Below the pieces are notes generated by a model, which made no database searches, was not told the origin of the DNA, and saw only the letters and a list, made by a program, of their open reading frames with translations. A DNA stretch of 40,003 nucleotides from JBDTSW01 sp051004675 (GTDB taxonomy: Bacteria; Actinomycetota; Thermoleophilia; Solirubrobacterales; 70-9): contig JBPCKC010000068.1 in the NCBI GenBank assembly GCA_051004675.1, positions 1 through 40,003 on the forward strand. Reading direction: 5' to 3'. A program made the translations under genes and the position numbers. Below, in pieces: positions 1 through 6,224 of the stretch (positions are counted from its first letter, which is position 1; each line of letters opens with the position of its first letter).

Positions 1-495
1 CAGGTCCACTACGACGCGATCCTGCGAATCGATGCTGACAGCGGCGAGCCCGCCGAGCGCGTCGAGGAGGTCCAGGAAGCCGTCGTGCAGTGTCTGGACT
101 GCATGCACGATCAACCGCACCTGACGATCGACGAGGGCAAGCTCGTGCCGATTCCCGATCGCTGGGAGCGACTGGTCGCCGGCACGCCCTGGGTCGCCTC
201 CTGCACGGTCGCCGTCGATCAGGATCTGGTCGAGGTCTGCGCCGGCCCGGAGGCGACCGACAGCCTCACGTTCGGAGCTTTCGGCGAAGCCGGAACCCGC
301 GAGTTCTTCACCCACGTTCGCTTCCACAAGCACGAGGAGGACCGGATCGTCATCCATCTCCTCGTGGAGCTATACGCCCGCGACTCGCAGGAGGCCAACG
401 AGGTCCTCGAGGTCGCCTCCCGCGGGATCCTGGAGCTCACGTCGCTGGCGGAGGAATCGCGCCCGCCGGCGCACGCCGCCGACGAGGCGCACTAG
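1..495 (+). CDS. Hypothetical protein, 3' part of a gene cut by the window edge
   Basis: The frame is open from base 1 to a TAG stop at 493-495, giving about 164 residues, and the true start lies outside the window. Third positions are strongly GC, as in neighbouring genes. The visible part is acidic and soluble, with no membrane segment. It has a CLDC pair near residues 31-34 and a mid-section with the HVRFHKHEEDR stretch. I do not recognise the family. A start at the internal GTG (85) is possible but unlikely, because the codons before it read like protein. It converges on the SRPBCC gene, with 49 bp between the two stops. Confidence 0.7.
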   Translation, partial: QVHYDAILRIDADSGEPAERVEEVQEAVVQCLDCMHDQPHLTIDEGKLVPIPDRWERLVAGTPWVASCTVAVDQDLVEVCAGPEATDSLTFGAFGEAGTREFFTHVRFHKHEEDRIVIHLLVELYARDSQEANEVLEVASRGILELTSLAEESRPPAHAADEAH

Positions 496-544
496 CCGCC
501 CGGCTCGGTCAGACGGGTTCGTCGTCCACGCGCGATCCGCCGGA

Positions 545-1057
545 TCAGGTCCCAGCCGGCCGTGCGGCGGCCCGGAGCGATCGTCCGGTTGCCCAGCCGG
601 CGAGACGCCTGTGCCGGTGGGCGAATATCCGGCCCACCAGCCACGACGCGAACCGGGCAGAACCCGGGATCGCCGCCGGGAGGCGGCGCAGCTCGAACGC
701 CAGGCGATCGGTGACGATCGCCGAATCCGGCCCTTGGGGCTCGACGATCCGCTCGTGCTGCCACAGGCGCATCGAGAGCATCGTGGAGCGCTCGAGGAAC
801 CGCCGGCCAGGCTCGAGCTCGGCCAGGCAGAGGTCGTCGTAGTCGACGGGGACGAGCCGCAGCGCGAGCAGCCAGCTCCTGCCGAGCGGCACCCCGACCT
901 CCACATCGTCGATCGTCGAGCCCCGGAGGCCGGGCGGCATCGTCATCCGAAGCCATGGTCCCAGCTCGTGGTTTATCCCCTCCTCGGTGATCGCGCGCTC
1001 CCAGACATCGCCGGCCGGGGCCGCCACCACGCTCACCTGCTCGACGTTGCCGACCAT
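545..1057 (-). CDS. SRPBCC/START-like domain protein
   Basis: This 170-residue protein opens with VEQVSVVAAPAGDVWERAI, the usual first strand and helix of SRPBCC (polyketide-cyclase/START-like) folds. Later strands such as SWLLALRLVPVDYDDL and the AIVTDRLAFEL segment fit the helix-grip barrel, and a basic helical tail follows. Family members bind hydrophobic ligands in a central cavity, but no substrate can be read here. There is no signal peptide. The ATG at 1057 was chosen because a TTATAT hexamer lies 7 nt upstream, as at other genes in this window. An upstream in-frame start is not needed to complete the domain. The gene is monocistronic and 99 bp downstream of the acyl-CoA operon. Confidence 0.7.
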   Translation of the reverse strand: MVGNVEQVSVVAAPAGDVWERAITEEGINHELGPWLRMTMPPGLRGSTIDDVEVGVPLGRSWLLALRLVPVDYDDLCLAELEPGRRFLERSTMLSMRLWQHERIVEPQGPDSAIVTDRLAFELRRLPAAIPGSARFASWLVGRIFAHRHRRLAGWATGRSLRAAARPAGT

Positions 1058-1064
1058 GTCGCAG

Positions 1065-1070
1065 ATATAA
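1065..1070 (-). promoter_or_regulatory. Putative -10 hexamer (TTATAT) of the SRPBCC gene, leaderless
   Basis: TTATAT is followed by CTGCGAC and then the ATG at 1057, a 7-nt gap that puts the transcript start on or next to the start codon. It stands out as A/T bases in very GC-rich surroundings. No clear -35 box is visible. Confidence 0.4.
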
Positions 1071-1156
1071 CCAACAACCCACGGCCGGCATCAGAGCTTT
1101 CATCTCGCCAGGCCTCTGAACGGCGCTTCACCCACAAGTGGGGTCATCACCCCGCT

Positions 1157-1555
1157 TCAGGGCAAAGCGATGAGACGCGCGACCTCGGCGCGAACCCGCG
1201 GGACGATCGCCGCGTGCTCGTACACGCGGTCGGCCCGGGTGTAGAGCAAGCGCGGCATCAAGAGGCCGTCCTGCGGGAACTCAACGCCGGGCGCGGACGC
1301 GGCGACCTCGTATCCAAAGTCGGGGTCCACTTCCCACGTGACCGTCCCCGCCAGCGCCGCATCCAGCACAGACCCCACGAACTGCTCACCGATAGCCATC
1401 GACCCGCGCTCCCCGTCGGGTCCGCCCACCCGCCCGGCCTTCAACAGGAACCTACCCCCGCCCAGCCTCGCAACGGCCGGGAGCACGCCATCCCCGCGGG
1501 CGAAGACCGCATCGATGCCGCGCGTCTTCGTCAGCGCGGCCCAGGGGTGCTCCAA
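1157..1555 (-). CDS. Small protein resembling the C-terminal part of ATP-type PEP carboxykinase
   Basis: This 132-residue protein starts at TTG, one base after the MaoC stop (TGAGTTG), so it is probably translationally coupled. From about residue 42 it follows the C-terminal pattern of ATP-dependent PEPCK. GGPDGERGSM corresponds to the family's GGPYGxGxRM, ALAG to the ALxG helix end, DPDFGYEV to DPxFGfEVP, and APGV...LLMPRLLYTRADRVYEH to PGV...LxPRxTWxDxxxYd. The N-terminal catalytic core and P-loop of a full enzyme (about 530 residues) are absent, so it cannot be a carboxykinase alone. It may be a domain remnant or a reused regulatory or binding module. The family link comes from motif memory, not a search. 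A complete GTP-type PEPCK lies at 6225-8030. Confidence 0.55.
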   Translation of the reverse strand: MEHPWAALTKTRGIDAVFARGDGVLPAVARLGGGRFLLKAGRVGGPDGERGSMAIGEQFVGSVLDAALAGTVTWEVDPDFGYEVAASAPGVEFPQDGLLMPRLLYTRADRVYEHAAIVPRVRAEVARLIALP

Positions 1556-1556
1556 C

Positions 1557-2102
1557 TCAGTCGACGTCGCCCTCGGGAGCCGGGGTGTCGCCGGTCTGCT
1601 TGCGGGGCACGAGAACAGCGCGCTTGAACTCGGCCACCAGCTCGCCCGTCTGCTTGTGGACGCGCGTGTGGACCTTGACGACGCCGCGGTCGGGCTTCGA
1701 CTGCGACGGACGCACCTCGAGCACCTCTGACTCGCAGAAGAGCGTGTCGCCGTGGAAGACGGGGTTGGGGTGGCTCAGCTCCTCGGTCGCCAGGTTGGCG
1801 ATGGCCTTGCCGGAGACGTCACCCACGGTCATCCCGACCGCCAGCGAGTAGACCAGCGGCCCGACCACGACGTTCCGGCCCTGCTGGGACTGCGCTGCGT
1901 AGTGGTCGTTGATGTGAAGCGGGTGGTGGTTCATCGTGATCAGGCAGAAGAGGTGGTCGTCGGCCTCGGTCACGGTTTTTGCGGGCCAGTGCTTGTAGGT
2001 CGCGCCGACCTCGAACTCCTCGAGGTAGCGCCCGTATTGGCGCGCGCCCGTGGCTTCGCGACCGGCCTGATCGGTGATGAGGGTTTCGTTTTCGTCGCTC
2101 AT
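1557..2102 (-). CDS. MaoC-family dehydratase, mesaconyl-CoA-hydratase-like
   Basis: This 181-residue single hot-dog-fold protein belongs to the MaoC/(R)-hydratase family. EEFEVGATYKHWPAKTVTE is the entry strand, and TMNHHPLHIN at about residues 56-65 occupies the D-x-N-P-x-H hydratase motif, keeping the histidine while the acidic residue reads as Asn. It closely resembles, from memory, the Streptomyces MaoC protein encoded beside an acyl-CoA dehydrogenase and a CoA-ester lyase in the ethylmalonyl-CoA gene cluster. Hydration of mesaconyl-CoA to beta-methylmalyl-CoA is therefore the best guess. It sits third in the minus-strand operon, 25 nt after the SCP2-like gene, with ATG at 2102. A general enoyl-CoA hydratase role is not excluded. 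Confidence 0.8.
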   Translation of the reverse strand: MSDENETLITDQAGREATGARQYGRYLEEFEVGATYKHWPAKTVTEADDHLFCLITMNHHPLHINDHYAAQSQQGRNVVVGPLVYSLAVGMTVGDVSGKAIANLATEELSHPNPVFHGDTLFCESEVLEVRPSQSKPDRGVVKVHTRVHKQTGELVAEFKRAVLVPRKQTGDTPAPEGDVD

Positions 2103-2127
2103 GAGGCGCGGGATGGTAACGAGCGCG

Positions 2128-2490
2128 TTAGCGCCCCCGCTTGAGATGCGAGCGCGCCTCGGCCTGCCCGATCACCTTCCCGAAGAGCTTCTGGACGTTG
2201 GGATCGCCCTGCACCTTGATGTGGCCCTGCTCGAAGGCCTCCCGCCAGTGCTCGATCCGCCCATCGGCGGCAAGCTCGTTGAAGTGCGAACGCGGGATCG
2301 ACACCTCGAGGCGCTCGTCGTCGGCGAAGCTCTTGGAGATCTTGGGTCCGGGAACCTCCACCCGGAAGTGCTGGATGTCGCCGCGCCCGCGGAGCTCCAG
2401 GCCGACGACCAGCTTCAGCTTGCCCAGCGCCGGAACCTCGGCCTGGAGGCGGTTGACGGCCTGCTCGATCAGATCCTGGGTGGATGCCAC
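2128..2490 (-). CDS. SCP2-like (sterol carrier) domain protein
   Basis: This 120-residue protein has the SCP2 layout: an N-terminal amphipathic helix, strands such as KLVVGLELRGR, and a C-terminal part with ADDERLEVSIPRSHFNEL, WREAFEQGHIKVQGD and a closing helix. SCP2 domains bind acyl chains or lipophilic CoA esters. Its place between an acyl-CoA dehydrogenase and a hydratase fits presentation of acyl substrates, which is inference. It starts with GTG at 2490, overlapping the dehydrogenase stop by one base (TAGTG), so coupled translation is likely. It is short but complete for a free-standing SCP2 domain. Confidence 0.65.
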   Translation of the reverse strand: MASTQDLIEQAVNRLQAEVPALGKLKLVVGLELRGRGDIQHFRVEVPGPKISKSFADDERLEVSIPRSHFNELAADGRIEHWREAFEQGHIKVQGDPNVQKLFGKVIGQAEARSHLKRGR

Positions 2491-3683
2491 TAGATCGGGT
2501 TCCGCTCGAGCAGCTTCTTGCCGATCACCATCTTCTGGATCTCGGAGGTCCCCTCGCCGATCAGAAGCAGCGGCGCGTCACGGTAGATCCGCTCGATCTC
2601 GTACTCCTTCGAGTAGCCGTACCCGCCGTGGATGCGGAGCGCCTCCTCCGCGTTGGCGTGGGCCGCCTCCGAGGCGAAGAGCTTCGCCATCCCGGCCTCG
2701 ATGTCGGATCGCTCGCCCGCGTCCTTCATCCGCGCCGCCTTGAGGGTCAGCAGCCGAGCCGCCTCCAGACGCGTCGCCATCTCCGCCAGCTTGAAGGTGA
2801 TCGCTTGGTGCTGGGCGATCGGCTTGCCGAAGGTCTTTCGCTCCTGGCTGTAGCGCAGGGCCAGCTCCAAGGAGCGCTGGGCGACGCCGACGCCCCTCGC
2901 CGCGACGTTCACGCGGCCGAGCTCGAGCGCGTCCATCATCTGGCTGAACCCCTTGCCGAGGCCGTCGCGCCCGCCCAGGATGTGATCGTCAGTGACCTTG
3001 AAGCCGTCGAAGACGAGCTCCGTGGACTCGACGCCCTTGTAGCCCATCTTCTTGATCTGCGGCGGGATCTTGAGCCCCGGGACGTCGTCGGCCCCCGGCT
3101 CCTTCTCGCAGATGAAGCACGTCATCCCCTTGTAGGGCGGGTCGGCCTTGGTGTCGGTCTTGACGAGGACGAACACCAACCCGGAGCGCAGGCCGTTCGT
3201 GACCCACATCTTCTGGCCGTTGATCTCCCAGCCGCCATCGACCTCCTTGGCCGTCGACTTGATCCCCTGGACGTCCGAGCCAACCTCCGGCTCCGACAGC
3301 GAGAAGGCACCGCGGATCTCACCCGTGGCCATCTGCGGCAGATACTTCTGTTTCTGCTCGCCGGTGCCGAACTTCATCAGCAGGTAGGAACCGATGAAGT
3401 GCGTGTTCACCACCCCCGAGATCGAGATCCAGCCGCGCGAGAGCTCCTCCACGATCATCGCGTAGGTCGTCAGGTCGAGCCCCATGCCGCCGTACTCCTC
3501 GGGAATCGTGACCCCGAACAGCCCGAGCTCCTTCATCTGCTCGACGATCGGCTCGGGGAACTTGTCCTCGTGGTCGTACTCCTCCGCGACCGGAAGGATC
3601 TCCTTGTCGGCGAACTGGCGCACCATTTCGGTGATGGCCTGCTGCTCGTCGGTCAGGTCGGTTGGCGCGGTAGCTACTGCCAT
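2490..3683 (-). CDS. Acyl-CoA dehydrogenase, methylsuccinyl-CoA-dehydrogenase-like candidate
   Basis: This 397-residue flavoprotein is of the ordinary acyl-CoA dehydrogenase length. The N-terminal helical domain begins LTDEQQAITEMVRQFADKE. The FAD/substrate motif AFSLSEPEVGSD follows, then NGQKMWVTNG, and the C-terminal IHGGYGYSKEYEIERIYRD and IGEGTSEIQKMVIG carry the usual catalytic-base region (GEGT). It resembles, from memory, the Streptomyces dehydrogenase next to mesaconyl-CoA hydratase and CoA-ester lyase genes. Oxidation of a branched C5 acyl-CoA such as methylsuccinyl-CoA is plausible, but butyryl- or isobutyryl-type substrates remain possible. The ATG at 3683 matches where the family begins; longer upstream reading frame is not homologous. 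It is the first gene of the four-gene minus-strand operon. Confidence 0.88.
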   Translation of the reverse strand: MAVATAPTDLTDEQQAITEMVRQFADKEILPVAEEYDHEDKFPEPIVEQMKELGLFGVTIPEEYGGMGLDLTTYAMIVEELSRGWISISGVVNTHFIGSYLLMKFGTGEQKQKYLPQMATGEIRGAFSLSEPEVGSDVQGIKSTAKEVDGGWEINGQKMWVTNGLRSGLVFVLVKTDTKADPPYKGMTCFICEKEPGADDVPGLKIPPQIKKMGYKGVESTELVFDGFKVTDDHILGGRDGLGKGFSQMMDALELGRVNVAARGVGVAQRSLELALRYSQERKTFGKPIAQHQAITFKLAEMATRLEAARLLTLKAARMKDAGERSDIEAGMAKLFASEAAHANAEEALRIHGGYGYSKEYEIERIYRDAPLLLIGEGTSEIQKMVIGKKLLERNPI

Positions 3684-3719
3684 GGCTCCAGTCTCGCGAA
3701 GAACTTGCGGCGCAGAGGA

Positions 3720-3725
3720 TACTTT
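3720..3725 (+). promoter_or_regulatory. Putative -10 hexamer (TACTTT) for the SnoaL-like gene, leaderless
   Basis: TACTTT is followed by CCCGGC and then the ATG at 3732 (6-nt gap). It lies in the 48-bp divergent space shared with the acyl-CoA dehydrogenase gene. There is no Shine-Dalgarno sequence in front of the ATG. Confidence 0.45.
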
Positions 3726-3731
3726 CCCGGC

Positions 3732-4181
3732 ATGGCCGTACCCGACCCAAAGTGGCTCCTGCGCGAGGCCATGAGCGCGATGGCAAAAGGGGACGGCCTC
3801 GTGTACATGGACGAGGCGGTGCCGGCGCTGACCGAGTTCGTGCGGGAGTTCGCCGCGCCGGAGTTCTCCTGCACGATGCATGGGCTGCCCCCGACTCCGC
3901 CGACCACGTTCCGCGGGATCGACGGGTTCCAGAGGGGCTGGGAGGACTATGCCTCCGCGTTCGAGCGGGTCCGCGCCGAGCTGTACGAAATCCGGGAGTC
4001 GCCGGAGCATCTCGTTGTCCTCGTAAACCAGGTCGCCGTCACTCGCCACGGCGGGGTCGAGATGACCCAGCCGAGCGCGATCGTGTTCGCCTTCGAGGGC
4101 GACCGCATCTTCGGGGTCGAGTTTCACCTCGACCACGCCGCGGCGCTCCGCGCCGGCGGCCTCGAGCCCGAGGGCTCCTAG
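3732..4181 (+). CDS. SnoaL/NTF2-like protein
   Basis: This 149-residue protein has the pattern of the NTF2/SnoaL alpha+beta cone. N-terminal helices (MSAMAKGDGLVYMDEAVPALTEF) are followed by FRGIDGFQRGWEDYASAFERVRAELYEI and a strand set ending AFEGDRIFGVEFHLD. Family members act as small cyclases, isomerases or ligand binders, and no specific substrate is evident. No signal peptide is visible. The start is fixed by a TACTTT hexamer 6 nt upstream; the long in-frame extension upstream is a shadow of the antisense dehydrogenase gene. The stop overlaps the convergent GNAT gene within one CTAG. Confidence 0.7.
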   Translation: MAVPDPKWLLREAMSAMAKGDGLVYMDEAVPALTEFVREFAAPEFSCTMHGLPPTPPTTFRGIDGFQRGWEDYASAFERVRAELYEIRESPEHLVVLVNQVAVTRHGGVEMTQPSAIVFAFEGDRIFGVEFHLDHAAALRAGGLEPEGS

Positions 4182-4627
4182 AGCACCCAGGCGAACTGGC
4201 GCGAGGTCCAGTCAGGGCCTTCGCGCTCGTAGAAGCGATGCGCGTCGAGGCGGGCGTCGCCGGAGTCGAGCTCGAGATGGGTCGCTCCACGCTCCCGCGC
4301 CCAATCCTTGGCGGAGTCGAGCAGGATCTTGCCGATTCCCTCCGACCGCCGTCCCGGATCCACTGCCAGGTCCTCAATCCAGGCGCGATACCCGAACCGC
4401 ACCGAGTCGATGTCCTGGTAGGCCGTGCACAGGCCGACCAGATCACCGGCGTCCTCGGCGACGAGCACGACCGAGTCATGCGAGGCGATCGCATGCCGCA
4501 GCGCGACCGCGGCACGCCTGGGGTCCCATCCCCTCGGCACCGCCCCGGGAGGGGCGAAAAGCCACTCGTAGAGGCCGACCACCGCCTCGACCTCGTCGTC
4601 CCGAGCGCTTCGAGCCTCGACCGCCAC
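4178..4627 (-). CDS. GNAT-family N-acetyltransferase
   Basis: This 149-residue protein fits one GNAT domain. VEARSARDDEVEAVVGLYEWLF is the first strand and helix. WIEDLAVDPGRRSEGIGKILLDSA at about residues 86-109 is motif A, with the acetyl-CoA pyrophosphate loop RRSEGIGK. ATHLELDSGDARLDAHRFYEREG is motif B. It should transfer an acetyl group to an amine, but the acceptor is unknown. The start is GTG, chosen because TAGCCT lies 7 nt upstream. The stop TAG shares CTAG with the convergent SnoaL-like gene, so the two 3' ends overlap by 4 bp. Confidence 0.8.
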   Translation of the reverse strand: MAVEARSARDDEVEAVVGLYEWLFAPPGAVPRGWDPRRAAVALRHAIASHDSVVLVAEDAGDLVGLCTAYQDIDSVRFGYRAWIEDLAVDPGRRSEGIGKILLDSAKDWARERGATHLELDSGDARLDAHRFYEREGPDWTSRQFAWVL

Positions 4628-4634
4628 GCCCGGG

Positions 4635-4640
4635 AGGCTA
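4635..4640 (-). promoter_or_regulatory. Putative -10 hexamer (TAGCCT) for the GNAT gene, leaderless
   Basis: TAGCCT is followed by CCCGGGC and then the GTG at 4627 (7-nt gap). It lies in the 27-bp space after the helix-hairpin-helix gene, suggesting independent transcription of the two minus-strand genes. Confidence 0.45.
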
Positions 4641-4654
4641 CCCGCGCCCGAACG

Positions 4655-5017
4655 TCAGACCCGACCGCGGCTTCGCAGCAGGCGCTTGAGGTCCCGCGGG
4701 AACCCGTCGAGCTCGTCGATCTGGGCTAGTGAGGTGAAGCCGCCGAGCACCTCGCGCCGCCGCAGGAAACGGTTGGCCTGCGTCACCGAGAGGCCGGTGG
4801 CCCGCAGCGTCTCGAAGGTCGCGACGTTCAGGTCGAGCGCGGGCTGGCCCCCCGCCTGCGCACCTGGGCGCGACACCCGAGTGGTCGAACGCGGTCGTGG
4901 CGGCGGCGGATCCCAGATCTCGTCGCCCGGGGGCGGCGTCAGCCGCCGGGGCTCCGCGCCGGGGGGAATCCACTCCTCCTCTGCCTGGGTCTGCTCCCGC
5001 TCCGCGTCCATCCCCAC
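4655..5017 (-). CDS. Helix-hairpin-helix domain protein (ComEA/T2SK-type fold)
   Basis: This is a short protein of about 120 residues. The N-terminal 60 residues are Pro- and charge-rich (IPPGAEPRRLTPPPGDEIW) and probably disordered. The C-terminal part, LDLNVATFETLRATGLSVTQANRFLRRREVLGGF, then TSLAQIDELDGFPRDLKRLL, is a paired helix-hairpin-helix unit as in ComEA-type DNA-binding modules. No signal peptide or membrane segment precedes it, unlike true ComEA, so a cytosolic DNA- or protein-binding role is more likely. I prefer the GTG at 5017 over the ATG at 5011 because TACGCT sits exactly 6 nt before the GTG. Further upstream extension has no support. Confidence 0.65.
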   Translation of the reverse strand: MGMDAEREQTQAEEEWIPPGAEPRRLTPPPGDEIWDPPPPRPRSTTRVSRPGAQAGGQPALDLNVATFETLRATGLSVTQANRFLRRREVLGGFTSLAQIDELDGFPRDLKRLLRSRGRV

Positions 5018-5023
5018 TCGAGA

Positions 5024-5029
5024 AGCGTA
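5024..5029 (-). promoter_or_regulatory. Putative -10 hexamer (TACGCT) for the helix-hairpin-helix gene, leaderless
   Basis: TACGCT is followed by TCTCGA and then GTG at 5017 (6-nt gap). This decides between the GTG and the ATG six bases further in. Confidence 0.4.
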
Positions 5030-5102
5030 GACCCTCGTCAGGGCGAGACCAAGCTGTGGGCAGCCTCCGCTAGCGTTCGCCCGCCACGACCCAGGAGCCA
5101 AC

Positions 5103-6152
5103 TTGCGCAACCCCCGTCAATTCGCCCACCCGCTCGCCATGGGCGCCCCCGATCCGCTGCTCGACGTGCCCGTCGGGCCCTCTCGGATGATCCACTTCCT
5201 CGACTTCTCGAACGAGAAGATGGTCGCGAAGGCCCCCGACATCGCCAAGCAGACCGACATCCTGCTCGGCAACCTCGAGGACGCGATCCCGGCCGACCGC
5301 AAGGAGGCCGCGCGGGCGGGGCTGATCAAGGCGGCCACCGAATCCGACCTCGGCGACACGGCGCTGTGGACGCGGGTCAACTCCCTCGAGAGCCCGTGGG
5401 TCCTCGACGACCTGACGCAGCTCGTGGGCCAGATCGGCGACAAGCTCGACGTGATCATGGTCCCGAAGGTCGAGGGCGCCTGGGACATCCACTACGTGGA
5501 TCGCCTGCTCGCCCAGCTCGAGGCGAAGGCGAAGCTCGACCGGCCGATCCTGGTCCACGCCATCCTCGAGACGTCGCTCGGCGTCGTCAACCTCGAGGAG
5601 ATCGCCACGGCCAGCCCCCGCATGCAGGGCATGAGCTTCGGCCCCGCCGACCTAGCGGCCTCGCGGCGGATGAAGACCACGCGCGTCGGCGGCGGCCATC
5701 CCGGCTACCGGGTGATCGACGACCCGGACCCCGACGACGCCGCGGCGCCGAGGGCGAGCGCCCAGCAGGATCCGTGGCATTACTCGATCGCCCGCATGGT
5801 GGACGCCTGCACCTCCGCCGGGATCCTGCCCTTCTACGGGCCCTTTGGCGACATCAAGGACACCGACGGGTGCGAGACGCAGTTCCGCGCCGCGTTCCTG
5901 CTCGGGTGCGTGGGCGCCTGGTCGCTTCACCCCGCTCAGATCGAGATCGCCAAGAAGGTCTTCAGCCCGCCGGTGGAGGAGGTCCTGTTCGCGAAGAAGG
6001 TGCTGGAGGCGATCCCCGACGGCCGCGGCGTCCACATGATCGACGGCAAGATGCAGGACGACGCCACCTGGAAGCAGTGCAAGGTGATGGTGAGCCTGGC
6101 CGAGATGCTGGCCGAGAAGGACCCGGAGCTGAAGGCCGCCTACGAGCTCTGA
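5103..6152 (+). CDS. mcl: L-malyl-CoA/beta-methylmalyl-CoA lyase (Chloroflexus-type Mcl)
   Basis: This 349-residue HpcH/HpaI-type CoA-ester lyase cleaves malyl-CoA to glyoxylate and acetyl-CoA, or beta-methylmalyl-CoA to glyoxylate and propionyl-CoA. From memory it is nearly collinear with the Chloroflexus and Rhodobacter Mcl proteins: VGPSRMIHF near residue 25, LLGNLEDAIPADRKEA (54-69) with the Mg-binding acidic pair, VIMVPKVEGAWDIHYVDRLL, ILETSLGVVN (E156), GPADLAASRRMKTTRVGGGHPGY (180-202) and SLHPAQI. It is longer than the CitE-like lyase of the Streptomyces ethylmalonyl-CoA cluster. The TTG start at 5103 is supported by AGGAG at 5093-5097 and by the conserved N-terminus. The neighbouring dehydrogenase and hydratase would make its C5 substrate. 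Confidence 0.92.
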   Translation: MRNPRQFAHPLAMGAPDPLLDVPVGPSRMIHFLDFSNEKMVAKAPDIAKQTDILLGNLEDAIPADRKEAARAGLIKAATESDLGDTALWTRVNSLESPWVLDDLTQLVGQIGDKLDVIMVPKVEGAWDIHYVDRLLAQLEAKAKLDRPILVHAILETSLGVVNLEEIATASPRMQGMSFGPADLAASRRMKTTRVGGGHPGYRVIDDPDPDDAAAPRASAQQDPWHYSIARMVDACTSAGILPFYGPFGDIKDTDGCETQFRAAFLLGCVGAWSLHPAQIEIAKKVFSPPVEEVLFAKKVLEAIPDGRGVHMIDGKMQDDATWKQCKVMVSLAEMLAEKDPELKAAYEL

Positions 6153-6157
6153 GCGGG

Positions 6158-6181
6158 GCCGGCGAGGCGGCGCTCGTCGGC
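6158..6181. terminator. Stem-loop after mcl, candidate terminator
   Basis: A 9-bp stem (GCCGGCGAG with CTCGTCGGC, one G-U pair in RNA) around a 6-nt loop starts 5 nt after the mcl stop, between two convergent genes. It has no T-tract, as often in high-GC genomes. Confidence 0.4.
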
Positions 6182-6224
6182 GATGACGATGTACTCCTCG
6201 AGCATCAACTTGTCCGCGTTTCAG

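Noticed and set aside
2484..3731. Long open plus-strand frame in front of the SnoaL-like gene
   Set aside because: It is antisense to the acyl-CoA dehydrogenase, is Leu/Arg/Asp-rich without any family motif, and would give the SnoaL-like protein an extension of over 400 residues.
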